Shown: one piece after another, positions 23,698 through 36,900 of the stretch
How positions within the stretch are numbered: position 1 is the stretch's first letter
Layout of the letters: every line of letters begins with the position of its first letter
Origin: Zhengitettix transpicula
Lineage: Eukaryota; Arthropoda; Insecta; Orthoptera; Tetrigidae
Length of the DNA: 64,000 nucleotides
Reading direction: 5' to 3'
Assembly (NCBI GenBank): GCA_037074705.1
Contig: CM073591.1
Span: forward strand, 32,158,587 to 32,222,586
Translations under genes and position numbers: made by a program
Notes under the pieces: generated by a model
What the model saw: the letters and a program-made list of their open reading frames with translations, nothing else
What the model was told of the DNA's origin: nothing
Databases searched by the model: none

Positions 23698-24239
23698 TTA
23701 TAATTTCTCTCATTTCAGTATAAAATTTCATTATGTTCCTTTATCCAAAATCATAGGCAACTGAAATAAATAAAAATCAATTTTCCAAAACGTTAATAAC
23801 CTAACATTATAATTAAATTAATTATACTGAGTATAGAGAAATGGGATTATGTTTCGGAAAAGTATTAATTGTGTTTTATTCCAATTTATTTATTATAAAT
23901 TAAAGGGGACTGGAATATGTAAATTTGTATGCATATGTTTCACTTCCTTCGTGGTGAAACTCCTCTTTGGAATATGCGCCATTTCTACACCTACGTCGAA
24001 AGGGAAAAGGAGGAGAAAAGTTTTAAAAGGCTTTATGCCGTTAATGCCAGTGTCGTTCGGAAATCGAACTTCACTTTATTGGCAATAACCGAAAGAACGA
24101 GTGATATCGATCTCTAAAGCTTCCAGACACAGATTCAGGTGAAACGAACAAGAACTTTTCTGCTGAAGTAAACTGAAATATGTTTGAAATAAATGTCTGC
24201 CACTCAATGGCATGTGTGGACTCAAAGGATTTCTAAGTC

Positions 24240-24285
<46 letters not shown>

Positions 24286-25159
24286 GAATTAGAGATAAAA
24301 AATAAATTGCATTATATAACTTATTTCAATTGTAAGAGTAAATAATTAGCCCTAAGAACGTTTTGAAAGTAACGCAATTTGACCGACTTTATGTTCCGGA
24401 AAGAAGACACAATCTGATTGGTCAGTTCCGCGAGTCATCGGCGGGCTGGATGAATTCTAGTCCCTAATTTATTCGGCTGCTGAGTATTTCCGCGATCAGG
24501 TCCCTCACAGTCGACACCACAATTATTTAACTGCGGCGATAAATGTTGAAAGTTATAAAGAGGATGTTCAATCGCTTTAAACTCATTCTTGTAGCGATTT
24601 ACGTTTTAGTATCTGATTCTCACGTCACGGGTTCCCCTGCTGTGTGGGAATAGGCCTTTGTGGGAGAAAATTGAGTTTACGGAGGAAATGGCTGTCCTGG
24701 ATCCTGCCGTTTTCCTTTCGTGGATCAATCCTGATCCTGTGAGCTGAACTGAACTTTTGAATCATTTTTTTCCGGCTGTGCGACGTGCTCTTGGGTGATT
24801 GAAATATTTTCACTTCATTACTTATGCACCGTAATGTAAAAGAGGAAAATTTAAATGTCACCTTGAAGCCACCTTATCTGTTTGAGAAAAATAATCTCAT
24901 TACTTCATTTAAACAAATGCTGGAGTAATTATTTTCAAGAATTTAATAGTCGTAACCTTATCAGTGGGAGCCAAACTGAGTTTTGTGCGAGTAATCAATA
25001 TTTTGTTGTTTGTAGTTTTGTTCATTAATTAATTATTTTCATTTTTATAAATATATAGAAGTTAAAAATAAAATTAATAATAAAAACACAAAAAAACGTG
25101 TGTTTAGAAATTTAATAATAAGGAAAATAGCCAAACACAAACAAAATAAATAATTAAAT
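23698..25159. other. Unique DNA with (AT)n tract; small ORFs only
   Basis: A (TA)n repeat lies at about 24245-24280. Overlapping small ORFs at 23849-24117 and 24625-24861 match no family I know and lack context. A GC-richer stretch at 24400-24800 has no identifiable feature. Confidence 0.4.
24245..24280. repeat. (TA)n microsatellite
   Basis: About 18 uninterrupted TA units. Confidence 0.9.
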
Positions 25160-25290
25160 AAGAAACTCACAACGTTTCTGCCTTTTTCGTTTTCTTAGAG
25201 CTTGAAGAAAGGGACAATGTGTGTAGAAACGTTGAGTGGTATTTATATAATCACTTCTTTTGTCTGTATTTCGCTATTTTTATCTTTATT
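25160..25290 (+). repeat. Relic related to the 4541-4805 fold-back
   Basis: Shares AGAAACGTTGAGTGGTATTT, TTTGTCTGTATT and GCTATTTTT with the right arm at 4740-4800. CTTGAAGAAAGGGACAATGT then GTAGAAACG (25201-25231) keeps the hammerhead-like order, with an extra T in the core and no clear stem II. Confidence 0.5.
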
Positions 25291-26057
25291 AACAAATTGA
25301 TAATAGTTTAATAGTCGAGGAGGTTTAAACTGACGGGAATAAAAGTTGTATGGTTTATTCAATAATTGATAATTAAATCGTTTGAAAAAATTGCTGGCTT
25401 AATTGGCCATAAAAAAACAATAATTGAACTGATTGAATTTCAAGTTTTAACTTTTTTTAAAAAAAATATTAGTGGATGACAATTTAATATAGTCTTAGAG
25501 CTTAAGAGGAATCCATTGAGCCGGCAACCTGCATATATACTTCACAATCTCTGCCAGAGCAGTTAATATTAACTGTTGTAGCGTTCGACACTTAGTTTCA
25601 ATATGACGGATGACAGCTGTGTGCGGTACAAGAAGTAAAGTTTATTCGAAACCAGTTGGAGAGTTTAATTGTGAAAAACTAACGATATCAAGGTTTCTCC
25701 TGATGGTGGATGGCTGTGTTAAATAATGGAAAAAAAATCATCATGAAACTGAAAAACGACAATTTTGTTTGAAAGACATAAACTAGACAGTTTGTGAAAA
25801 ATGGAAGAAAGTCATCGTGTCAGAAAAGAATTTAGAGAAACGTGATGCGTAAAGATGTGTTTTAATGAACTTCAAGAAAAATCTACCGTATTTTACGGAC
25901 CATAAGACGCACCTTAGTTTTTAAGCATTTTTTTAAAATAACATTTTTATTATTAGATTGCAAAGCGATACTAAAAATTGGTAGTTCATAAAACCGAACT
26001 GACCTTTAAAATCCCTTAAAATCGTCAACTGAACTTTCCTCTTCCTCTTCATCGTCA

Positions 26058-26510
26058 TCAGTTGTCCTCTTTATATATAAGATGGTCGTCACTGCCATCA
26101 AGGGCGTTACTTATGCCCCATTTCTTGAGTGATTTAAGAATAATATCTTCTGTCACTCTAGACCACGACTGTTTTGTCCACAGACACACTTGTTTGATTA
26201 TAGGTCGTTTTAAAGCTCCCTTGGGCGTGAATTGATTGTTGTTGGGGGATTCATCCATTATCCAACTTGTTCGATTCCTCTCTCATATATACTATAAATG
26301 GTCTATTTATCGATACATCAAGAGGTTGCAATTCTGAAGTAAGTCCAGCAAGCTCTGTATTTCACTGTCTCAATTTCTCTTTCACAGAATTTTTCAAATG
26401 ACTACTAAACTGATCTATCACAAGAAAAGAACTCTTCACCAATAAAGCACCTTTCCTTCTCTCCCACGCTCTGTTAATCGACACCAGCCTCGTCCATCCA
26501 ACCTTTCGTT
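26058..26510 (-). pseudogene. Pogo/Tigger-type transposase, C-terminal relic
   Basis: Reading three frames in turn on the reverse strand gives GWMDEAG, then INRAWERRKGALLVKSSFLV, IDQFSSHL, a stop, NTELAGLTSELQPLDVSINR, and then a separate stretch with FTPKGALKRP and KSLKKWGISNALDG. These match landmarks of pogo/Tigger (DDE_1) transposases: GWMDE, the aspartate before F.SHL, LQPLDVS.N.PF, and K.CGISNALDG near the C-terminus. The two visible catalytic aspartates are about 31 positions apart. At least two frame changes and one stop break it, and the N-terminal DNA-binding region is missing. Confidence 0.85.
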
Positions 26511-26616
26511 CGTCGCATCGGTGCACTGCTGCTTGCAGTTCAATCCAATGTTGCCAGATAGAGATATTGCGGCATCGAATATATGGCCTTTTTTAATACA
26601 GGATGGGATTTAAATT

Positions 26617-27150
26617 TTTTTTTTGGATGTAGACAGGCTATGTATAGGGTAATCCACATAGTGACAACTCCCCTCTTATAGCATAGGAAAGGGATTTGAA
26701 AGGGGGGATGCGGAAGGGTGGAAGAAGGTAGGCAAGTGTTAACTAGGGCCCCCGGGCTATGGTGTAAGGATCCTACCCGGCAATTCACCTAAAAGTAATG
26801 CAGGGAAAACCCTAGAAAAACCTGCATCAAGTATGTCAGGCATTTGGTACTTGTCCCACGCCTTTCCGATGGCGGGAGAGGGGTTTGCTGTGCGGTCGCA
26901 GCTTACCCCTCGCCATGCCTTGGCCAGTTTAGGAGGCAGCTGGCCGATTATTCCAATAGAAATAGCGGACAACTCTTACCGTATGCCCAAGGTCTGCGAC
27001 CCCGGAACATACACTTCTCAAAAACAGACCGAGGTGCCTCGGCATGTAGGAACCTTAGTTCAAAAAACCAGAGAGTTGTGAAGGCATCCCCAAAGGTAGC
27101 TCCCGCCAGAGCTCTCTGGGAGGTTCACCTGCAGGCTTCCTTGAATTTTT
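26617..27150 (-). mobile_element. Retroposon family C, copy 3
   Basis: Near full-length copy, read on the reverse strand. It runs from GCAGGTGAACCTCCCAGAGA to GCCTGTCTACATCC followed by an 11-A tail (the T run at about 26617-26628). Lies inside the pogo-like transposon. ORFs of 71-113 codons in it recur in other copies through DNA similarity. Confidence 0.8.
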
Positions 27151-27247
27151 TTTTGAATTTTTTTTTAGGGCAACAGGCTACATGAGGGTGATCCACATTG
27201 CGCAACTCCACTTTAATAGCATAGGAAAGGATTTGAAAGGGGGGATG
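27151..27247 (-). mobile_element. Retroposon family C, copy 4, 3' end only
   Basis: About 75 bases of the family 3' end (AATCC-type ...CTATTAAAG, GTTGCGCAATGTGGATCACC, AGCCTGTTGCCC) with an A-rich tail on the reverse strand. Severely 5' truncated, as usual for retroposons. Confidence 0.7.
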
Positions 27248-27259
27248 AAATTTTTTTTA

Positions 27260-27592
27260 TTTTTTATTTTTTTTCGGTTAACAGGATACATGAGGGTAAT
27301 CCACTATGGGCAACTCTCCTTTAATAGCATAGGAAGGGATTTGAAAGGGGGAATGTGGAAGGGTAGACGAAGGTAGCCAAGGGTTAACAAGGGCCCCATC
27401 GGCTATATTTTAAGGATCCTACCTGGCATTCGCCTAAAGAAATGCAGGGAAAACCCTAGAAAAACCTGCATCAGGTAGGTCGGGCATTGGGTACTTTTCC
27501 CACGCCCTTCCGATAGCGGGAGAGGAGTTTGTGGGGACGCAGCATTCCCTTCTCCGTGCCTCGACCAGTGTAGGAGGCAGCTGGCCGACTGA
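27260..27592 (-). mobile_element. Retroposon family C, copy 5, 5' truncated
   Basis: Reverse strand begins at AGTCGGCCAGCTGCC and ends ATCCTGTTAACCG followed by an A-rich tail (A8, T, A5, T, A8). The third copy stacked inside the pogo-like element. Confidence 0.75.
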
Positions 27593-27692
27593 CACTGGAC
27601 GTTTTTATATTAATTTCGAGTACAAGACTCACCTGCATTTTGTAGGCAATTTTTTTGGGAAAAAAGTGCGTATTATAGTCCGTAAAATACGG

Positions 27693-29211
27693 TAATATTT
27701 TATTTATATATATTTATGTAGATTGGGATTTAGAATTCTTCTTCCAAGCCATTTTTCTTACCCTGTTTATTACTCAGTCAGCAGACCTGGAAATATCCAC
27801 CATTTCCTCGTAAAATAAATCGAGGTGTATTATTTTTAAAAATCGTCGCTATGTACAATTCGTTTGAGGGCCAACACTCTCATTCCGAGTGATGATATTT
27901 CTGCGCCTGTGGAGAGTGTTTAATGGCGGTGCACTTTGTCTTCTGGGTCACGCCCCATTTCTCAGAGAAGGGGAGCCTTGGACTTGAGCTTCTGTTTGAG
28001 ACGACAACCCGATAATTGGGAGCTGAAAATTGGAAGCGACAAGCTCCATTTAGTCTCTGGTAAACGGAATCTAATGGTAAATTAACCTTAATTCAACGCT
28101 ACGTTTTGCATGTCATGTGCACACTGGTTCTGTTTATTGCCTTGACACGGAAAGATTTATTATTTCAATTAGAAATATATATATATATCAGCATGACGAT
28201 ATATTTTCTTGATTTAGAGTGAAGTTATTTTTTTTCATAAATTTTTAACTTTCAAATCGATAGCGCAATTTACGTCTGATAGCAATGTTTTGTTTGTGAA
28301 CTTAAAAAATTTATTTCAGAGGAACAAAATTCTCCAGTAGCCAATGTCGAGTACAAAAAACAACAATTGTTCGTTTAAAATTTCGCAATGGACTACGCAT
28401 GCTTTATCGACCGTCAGATGAACGCCAAATATTGATAAGGAAGCAATTATTATAGAGAAAATTGTGTTAAACTTGTAAATAGCAATATTATTGGCTACGA
28501 AAAACTTGATATCTCATATAATCCTGGAAATGCACTTCATGGAACAGTAATGATATAATAATAGTTTTAAATTGGTCACGTGTTTATTTCTATAATCCCA
28601 AACGCAATGGAGTACAAACAATAAATGCTGTGCGATCCCACACGTCGATGAAGACTCAATATGATACGAATGTTTTTAAACCTTAGTTTATTATTTTGAA
28701 AAGAACCTGTTCCCATTCCGAATAAAATTTACAATAATATATGAGCTGCACTTAACTAGATAACCAACTATACAAACAATTTTTTGAATGTTAGATAATG
28801 ACTTAAGAGTCACATTTTTTTTAAAAAAAATGATTAGCTTTCTAAATCCTTAGGCATTTTTATATTTTCAAAATGGAGTTTAACAATTATTCAAAGAATC
28901 ATAAGAATTTAAGTGACAGCAAATATGAAATAACAAACCTTCTTGAAATTAAGGACATTAATTAAACATCAGAGGAATTTTTTAAAACTTTATTAGTTCC
29001 ATTACTCGTCGACTGTGGAAATGGGAGTCGCTACTATTTGAAATTTCAAATATTAACTAGTGACGCTAGAGCACAATGTTTTCACCGTACAATATAAATA
29101 TACAATATAAGAACGATTTAAAACGATTTAAAAAGTTGACTTTACGTTAATAATTGTTTGATATAATATACAGAGTTTCCTTAGACTTGATATTAAGAAA
29201 TAATTCCATAA
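27693..29211. other. AT-rich DNA with a GC-richer patch
   Basis: Patch at about 27860-28090 (GGGTCACGCCCC and similar) with no ORF of note. A short AT tract lies near 28170-28190. No gene seen. Confidence 0.45.
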
Positions 29212-29550
29212 TTTGATTTTAGAGTAACAGGCTACATGAGGGTAATCCACATGGTGTAAACTCCCCTTTAATAGCATAGGAAGGGATTTGAAAGGGGGGA
29301 TGCGGAATGGTAGAGAAAGGTATCCACGGCCTAAGTAGGGGTCCCATCTGTATTTTAAGGATCAAACCCTGATTTTTTCTAAAAGTGATGCAGGAAAAAC
29401 TTAAGAAAACCTGAATAAGTAGGTCGAACAAGAGCTACTTTACCCACTCCTTCCGATGACGGGAGAGGGAATTGTGGTGGGGACGCATCATTCCCTTCTC
29501 TTCTACCTCGACCAGTTTAGGACGCAGCTGGCCCACAATGGTAATAGCGG
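29212..29550 (-). mobile_element. Retroposon family C, copy 6, diverged
   Basis: Carries the shared tail-side blocks (AGCATAGGAAGGGATTTG, the G run, GATGCAGG, GCAGCTGGCC) with more substitutions than copies 3 and 8. 5' truncated. Confidence 0.7.
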
Positions 29551-29721
29551 AAAGACAATTGAGTATAATAAATGTGGAGGTTCACATTACAAAAGAAAGA
29601 ACTGAAAACGCTACGCGCAATAAGAAACACACTCTCACAATCATTAATTCTCCGTACAAGTGAATCAGAAGATTGGGATGTTACGACCGTAATATAACTT
29701 ATATTCCGCATTATTAAACAT
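29551..29721. other. Spacer between opposed retroposon copies
   Basis: About 170 bases of non-family sequence separate the two inverted copies. Two small ORFs here are not credible genes. Confidence 0.4.
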
Positions 29722-30112
29722 GAAGGTCTAATCTTCTCCGGGGTCGGTAAGAGTTGTCCGCTATTCCTATTCTAACAGTCTGTCAACTGCCTCCTAAACT
29801 GGTAAAGGAAGGGCGAGAGGAAAGCTGTGACCCCACAGCAAACCCCTCTTCCGCCATCGGAACGGCGTGGGAGAAGTACCAAATGCCCGACCTACCAGAT
29901 GCAGGTTTTGCCAGGGTTTTCCCTGCATCACTTTGAGGCAAAGTTCCGGGTAGGATCCTTAAACTATAGCCTGGGGGCACTAGTTAACCCTTGGCTACCT
30001 TGCTCTACCCTTCCACATGCCGCCTTTCACTCACTTGACTATGCTTTAAGAGGGGAGTTGCCACTATGTGGATTACCCAATACATAGCCTGTCTACACCT
30101 TGAATTTTTTTT
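29722..30112 (+). mobile_element. Retroposon family C, copy 7
   Basis: Forward-oriented copy from CTCCGGGGTCGG through GCCGACC-type relics, CTACCAGATGCAGG, GGTAGGATCC, GTTGCCACTATGTGG to AGCCTGTCTACACCTTG. The tail here reads T-rich rather than A-rich, unlike the other copies. Confidence 0.75.
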
Positions 30113-30125
30113 ATAGAAGACGGAT

Positions 30126-30168
<43 letters not shown>

Positions 30169-32524
30169 ACGCTTGGACAAGGGTAAAGAATATTTAAGCG
30201 CAGTATGGAAATGTGTCCATATTTTTTAAAAGATTTTATAACAAATTTCATTAAACATTTATACCAGTTCAGTCTGATTAAACAAGAAAATTATTTGTTT
30301 CATAAAAAAATTTGAATTTTATATATAATATATAATTATGTATCAAGCTATGAAGAGTTTGATTCTAATTTTGTACACGAGTTTTAAAAAAATGAATAAA
30401 ATACTTAATTCAAATAAATATGTTTCCCTGACTATAAGTATAATAAAACAACAAACATAACGCTGTAGAGAAAGATAAACTTTTGCAGACTGTAAACTGT
30501 AAACGAAAATTAATTTTAAATACGAAAAATTGGGAATTTCATTAAGTGTGTCTAAAACTTAATTAACATTACCCAGAAAAAATAATAAATGGTCTGATAA
30601 AAACTTAAGAGGATCGGCAACTGTAAACAATGATGAATAGACGGTCAGTAATCATCTCAAGTGTTGAGAATGTGAAGTTCAAGGAACAACATTATCACTA
30701 TTGATTCTAGAAGAAAATCTGTAAAATTGTAAGAAAATGGCGTAAACTGCGGTAATAGCATTACTGCAGCGTACATGATCTTTTTTATTACATGAGAAAT
30801 ATAGTTAAATCTTATGGCTGGGTCGCATTCAATGATGCATATAAGTATAAATTCTAAGAAAAAGAGATTTCACTGAAAAATAAATTCTTTGACGATGGCT
30901 TAGTCTGAGGGAAAGTACACGCATACCAACAGACGTCCGTTTCTTTTTCTCTTTCGCACTTTCGGAGACGTTTCTGAGAATTTATTTTTTGTCGAATATC
31001 CATTGACACAGAACGCGCAATACCACGTTTCAAGTTCTCACGTCAGTATCAGTTTCTAAAGTTCATAGAATGTTAAATGCTTCTCGATGTAGAACTGTTT
31101 GATGGCTCGTTAAAGCGTAACTCTGCACAGCCTGAAATTGCACGTGTACTTGTTGAGTTGAGTTGGTGGTTACAGTGTCCACGAAGGCTTCCTGCATTGG
31201 CAAGCAGCTGCCCTCGGGAGTTTCTAACTACTTCCAGACTCTGACACTAGCGCATTTGCATCCAAAACTCTCACGGATAAGGCTCACATCCTCAGGTTTG
31301 AATTGCTCACGCTAACGAATAAGCGGCCATAGGATAATTACTTCGTTACTGTGGAAATTATATATATAATCTATTTTGCAAATAGGTCTACTGTACAACT
31401 GCACAAGAATATATTCAATTTGTATAATTTAGTTTGACAACCATTCTGATCAAAAGTACAAATTATATTATATTAATAATGTTATTAATTTTAACACTAA
31501 ATACGCTAATTTAATTTTTTTCTCATTTAATACTTTATTTGAAGGAAATTAATCACTACTCTGAGGAAACTGAAAACGCGGTGTCGTTTCACTAAAATAA
31601 CTCTGTTGAAAGGGGTGAAAATAGTTCATTTGGACTTGATTCTCAAGTAGTGTAATGTATATTTTCGTGACATTAAATGTAAGATCCTAAATTGAAGACT
31701 CTAAAATTTCTCTTTATGTACAATACTATCTATCAGGGGTGGGAATACTTTCAAAATAGTTAAGACTTATGTATAGAATTTTCCTAATGTTTTTTAAATG
31801 TTATTAATTTTTCTCCTATTTCTTGTCGTATTTATATATATTTTTAATTACAAATTTCCATGTGAAACATTTAATTAGTGTATTTATTACATTAGTATTT
31901 TATTTGATACGTGTTCATTTCATATTCATCTTATTCGTGTCGTTTAGTTGTCTTTCCTTCCCATTTAAATATTTTCATGCTCGTGTAACTTTATTATCTG
32001 TATACGTAACTATCCTTCGACTTGTCCTATTAATTTACAGGCCAATCCTAATTAATTTTTTATCATGAAAAAAAAAAGAATATAAATAAAGGTGCATCTA
32101 ATAAACAATATTTTGCATTGTACTATACAGGATCGGACTTCATTCAACGATTTTTTTGTATGATATAAATTTTTGGAACAGTCGTATTAGACCTTTAACA
32201 CAATGGCATATAAATTTTCCATCAAGAAAAAAAAAAGAATTCGTAATTGTAACAACGGACCATATATTGAGTGGGAATAGATCAAAGTTTCGTTGCACCT
32301 GAACATAGAAGTGGAAGACGGTCGCTGGTTTATTTTCCTCAGATTATGTATGATGAATAAGAACTTTCACAGACTGCCAGAACTTCTGGTATGAAAACTT
32401 TTTTTTATGAATATTATCTTCTCTTCATTTGTGATTAGTAAATTGCACATAGTTCTCTACTAATGTTATTATTCCTTAACAAAAAGACACAATTACTGCA
32501 AGGTACGTTATGAAGTGAATTAGT
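30113..32524. other. AT-rich DNA, one (AT)n tract, one GC-richer patch
   Basis: (AT)n at 30129-30164. GC-richer unique sequence at about 30890-31340. The 81-codon ORF at 31823-32068 is a low-complexity hydrophobic reading of AT-rich DNA. Confidence 0.45.
30129..30164. repeat. (AT)n microsatellite
   Basis: About 18 uninterrupted units directly after retroposon copy 7. Confidence 0.9.
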
Positions 32525-32990
32525 TTTTTTTATTAACTGGTGAGCTGGGCGTTGCCCGGATATTAATTTCCGTTTCAGCATGTTTTAAAATTTCAACACC
32601 TGTCGACCCACCGGGTTTAAACAGCAAGTTAAATATCATAATTAAATTCAGCGACATTCATAACACGAGATTCGAATACAATATCGGTTGTTGTCGCGCT
32701 ATTTTTTTTTGTAGCGGCCCTCTGCCATCACCAATAATGTTTCTCCCATCCAATTCCGAAAGGGGTTGAAGTTATACGCAAACAACATCGGGAGAAACAC
32801 TATAAATCTGATTGACCCCAATAATCATTTACCAGATAGCAATATCGACCGTTTAAGCATGTTTGAAAATTCCACCCCCGCCATTGTGAGTGGAGCCCTG
32901 TCTTGCACCCCCAAGTATTTGCGTCCGGTGTACGAAATTTGGTCAAATTAACTCCAGGGGTGAATATTTGTACGCTGAACGAACACACAA
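32525..32990 (-). mobile_element. Helitron subfamily B, reverse strand
   Basis: Reverse strand opens with GTTCGTTCAGCGTACAAATA, CACCAAATTT-like and GTACACCGGACGC-like B sequence. It ends CCGGGCAACGCCCAGCTCAC, CAGT, a mutated hairpin-plus-CTAG end. Short ORFs on both strands follow the repeat. Confidence 0.65.
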
Positions 32991-35036
32991 GGAAACAGTC
33001 AATTTTATTATATTAAATGAATTTTTTTGTCATTTAAAAAAATACTTCTTTACGTATGAGTTTTCAAAATTTACACAAAGTCATTTATTTATTACTAATT
33101 TTCAATAATCCACTTTCTTAGTTTAAAACTTCCAAGTTTTCTAGTGAAGTAATTTATATATTTTTGTATATATTTATTTGTACTGATACGTATTTATATA
33201 TTATACACTTAAATACAATTGAAATAATGAAACACATACTGAATTCGTTTCTGTCGAAAGATATTAATTTACAATTTTACTTGCACCTCGCTATCAGTCT
33301 GACCCGTCTTAATTATTCACTGAATTCAATTTTTCTTTGTTTTTTAATTTATAAATACCACCTATTAGACACAGCCAATGAATTATTACAATATGTCTGG
33401 TAGCCGCCCCTTGAGCATATCCTACCTGGAAACCGAATGGTATTATAAAGGCAGAAGTTTACTTGTATATGCACATTCTGAAGCTGTGTATTCATTACTG
33501 ATTCATCCACCTTAGTGTTAGTGTGCAGACTCTAGGGCAAACGCACTTGAACTCTTGCCTTCTGGAGAGGACGATGGATCCTCATGGCTTGAGGATACCG
33601 ACCCGCAATACTGCGAGGGCACAAGGGAGAATATTTTATAGCAGATGTATTATTGAAAAAGTAGGTTAACATAGAATGTAACACTACTTAAAGTGCAACA
33701 AAGAACGTCTTATATCCTAATAACAGTCACGTTTACAAATTTTCTCGTCTACATAATATGACATTTATAGTTAATATTCAGTTTTAAACAATCAGTGCAA
33801 GATTTTTTTGTATTTTTTAAAACTAAATTTTAAGATGTTCTTTTAATCATGCAATACGAAAAAATGACCAAATAATATCAAACGTACCAAAGTCAATTTG
33901 GTTCATGATGTTGCACATTTTCAACATAAATTTTATTAGGTCTAATTTATCAATAATTCACATGAATTAGATAATTATGATTTTAGTGCAATTAGTAACC
34001 CTAAGAATGACGCAGAAATTTTCTTTTTTGAGAAAATCCTAAAGAACTCACAGATAATAACTGACCTGCGGATGGAAAAATCTGGCCTAAGGGGTTGACT
34101 TACAGAAAGCTAGGACAGACATCCCAAAAATTACATATTTCCTTAAGTGAATGTTGTTTCATATCTGCATCACAAATAAGGTCTCTTAGAAACTTACAGA
34201 TGCCTCTGACGTTACACTAAAAGTTATGTTACATATATTAAGTGTTAAAGGGTAGTTTCCCCAGTTATGGAAACATTCGTATTTAACTCCAAATACTGTA
34301 GATTGTCTTTTCTATAAAATAAATGCATAGTTATAATACGGCATATTTAATAATAGTCCTCACACACATATTCTGGCTATACCCCGAACCGTGGAACACG
34401 AATGAGTTAGTATCAATATCTGAAATTATGTAGAAATGTGCATATGAATTATAGAAAATTAATTATGTCTATGAAGAAATGTAATGGTTAAAATCAACTC
34501 AAACATCCTGCTATTTGAAATCTGAAAAGCCGTTTATAATAACAAAAAATTTATATTCTACGTTGCAATTATAATTTTATGAAGAGGTTTTAGAAAAAAA
34601 TGATTATCTTTCGTATTATATAATAAATTTATTCTTCATACAAATACATAATCCAGAAATTTATTCAAAAACATATTCATTGAATGAATAGGACTATATA
34701 TTTACTTAATATTCACTTTGAAAGTTAATATATTTGTAATACTTTTGTATTTTACGAATGGTTGAAATGTTTTCCAGACAGATAATAAAATTTCAAAGTT
34801 ACATTGTTTCTAATATATGAAATTTTTACGTATATTTATATAAATAATAGGTATCTAATTTCTTTATTAATTATTGATTTTAAATTTAATATATTTATTT
34901 TGAAAATAGTTTAAATAAATAATGTATTTTAGAAGATTAATAGTCAAAACGTCCTAAAAAATTTAATTAATATGAAGCATATTGTGGTTGATTTCATGTT
35001 TATTACAATAAACACCTGCTTTATAAATTCAAAATA

Positions 35037-35075
<39 letters not shown>

Positions 35076-36820
35076 AATCACTATTAATATAATTATATCT
35101 TATATGTAGGATAAATTTTTATCTGCTGCACTGTGGGCACAGTTGGTAAAAATTAGCTTAACACATTTATTTTACTTATGAAACCATATGCACCCTAATA
35201 TTACACGCAATATTATTTCAAACATTCCTTTAACCCTTTTATAACAACTGAATTATTTCCCATTTATCAGGTTTTTCCCGCTTCTCTGTCACGTTTACTT
35301 AAAGTTTGCGACTAGTATCGGAATTTTAGTCCACAGCACACAGGCAAAGGAATCCTCGTATCATTTCATATACTTATTTTTCTCTGAAGTTATGTCGCTT
35401 TCCCAGACACCATAAAATATGTATGAGTCTGCATCGTGAAAAGCATTGTGCTCAACCACGTTAAATAAAACATCAGCCTTAAAGAAGTTACAACCGTCAA
35501 CTTCATTGGAGACCTTTTGCCATATCTACACTTAATGTAACCGATTTGATATTTTCTTCTTCTTTACCTTTCGAGAGTTATGATTCTTTTATTTGAAAGG
35601 TTCATTTTTTGTATTAATGTAAAAAATTAAATATTTAAATTTTAATTGACAATAAAGAAGTGGCATATAACTTTTTCAATATTTATATTCATTAAAATAC
35701 ATGGTTATGATTGTAAAATATATTAATTAATGTAAATGAGTATATTATAAATAATTATATATGTATCGCGGAATTTTTAAAAAAGACTGTCAGCGAGAAA
35801 AACCACAGAAAATTCAATTGAAATTCAAAATTAATTACGAATATTAAAATTGTTAGACCACAACTATTATTTATTCCATTGCTACTATTTATTTTTTTTT
35901 CAGAATTTTTTTGTTATTTTCAAACAGAAAATTTAGAGGAACTTAAAATAACATCGTTTCAGTGAAGCATTAAAATTTTTCAGTTAATAATTACTCACAT
36001 CAAATAATTTGATATATTTACACATGTGCTGAAACACTGTGAGATAAATGTTTGCATTTATGTGCAGACTAATTAATATTTCAGATTTCCTAATTATATC
36101 TTGACGGACGCTGATACATATTTCCGTATACCTGATGCCACCTACGAGTCAGTGTTGTATTTCCGACAGTTCTGTATCAGCGCCACGGTCTTTTCCGTTT
36201 CCTTCTGTCTGTTCCTTTTGAGGGAATCAAGCTGAGCCCAGGGATCCATTAGCTGCGAAAGATTTATTGCTTGTTGTCTTTACTTTTGACCTCAAAATAT
36301 CGGCAGTTTCTAGAACACTCTGTTAATGTCAAACAAAGTTTCCCATGTGGAAACTGTTAGATGAGAAATCGCTCTGTCGAAAAGTCGTTTTATAGCCGTC
36401 ACCTTTCACGTTAGAGTGAGAGTAGCATCACATTCACTGTGCGTGACTTTCTGTTATTTAAAGAGGAAATGTGTATATAACCTCACTATAATATTAGTTT
36501 AGCGTCAAAAAAGCTAGTATTCAAATAAATATTTGGCGATTTTTATATAAGAGATTTTTTGATTTTTATAGTTCCATAATTCTTATAATTATAATTTAAG
36601 AAATAATTTTAAGGAAAGTTTTCTTAAAAATAATAAATTTGAGTTTTGTTTATAATGTAAGTTATCAGCAATAATTCTGAGAGAAACAATGTATTTGAAG
36701 AAATTAAATCCTAGCATATATTAGGCCTATATTGTTATTCAAGAAATATTCTGGTATTTATTATTTAAATAATGATTCATAAAATTATAAGTATAACACG
36801 GATAAGAACAGAAAAATGTC
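32991..36820. other. AT-rich non-coding DNA
   Basis: Contains (AT)n at 35042-35072 and GC-richer unique patches at 33390-33640 and 36100-36440. No gene, transposon end or tRNA-like box is supported. Confidence 0.45.
35042..35072. repeat. (AT)n microsatellite
   Basis: About 15 uninterrupted units. Confidence 0.9.
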
Positions 36821-36900
36821 ACCGGACCGGAAATCGAACTCAGGACCTCAGCTTATTCCGCGACGATCTAAAACCATTGAGCTATCCGTGTCGACCCCCG
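36796..36900 (-). mobile_element. tRNA-derived SINE head or tRNA pseudogene
   Basis: On the reverse strand TAGCTCAATGG (complement of 36874-36884) is a perfect A box. GAGTTCGATTTCC (complement of 36829-36841) is a near-perfect B box, 32 bases downstream. The 5' side reads GGGGGTCGACACGGATAGCT. ACACGGATA there and TTATCCGTGT about 80 bases later are complementary, bracketing the domain like an acceptor stem. The anticodon arm is not tRNA-like enough for a gene call. A 61-codon forward ORF across it is incidental. Confidence 0.65.

Larger units (their letters stand above)
25886..27692 (-). mobile_element. Pogo/Tigger-like DNA transposon, nested and decayed
   Basis: Ends are inverted repeats: CCGTATTTTACGGACCATAA at the left and the complement of CCGTATTTTACGGACTATAA at the right, continuing into ACGCAC. 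TA flanks both ends (25884-25885, 27693-27694), the Tc1/mariner-superfamily target duplication. Inside on the reverse strand is the C-terminal half of a pogo-type transposase. Family C retroposon copies fill 26617-27590, leaving about 100 bases of the transposon before its right end. The element is therefore older than those insertions. Confidence 0.85.
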
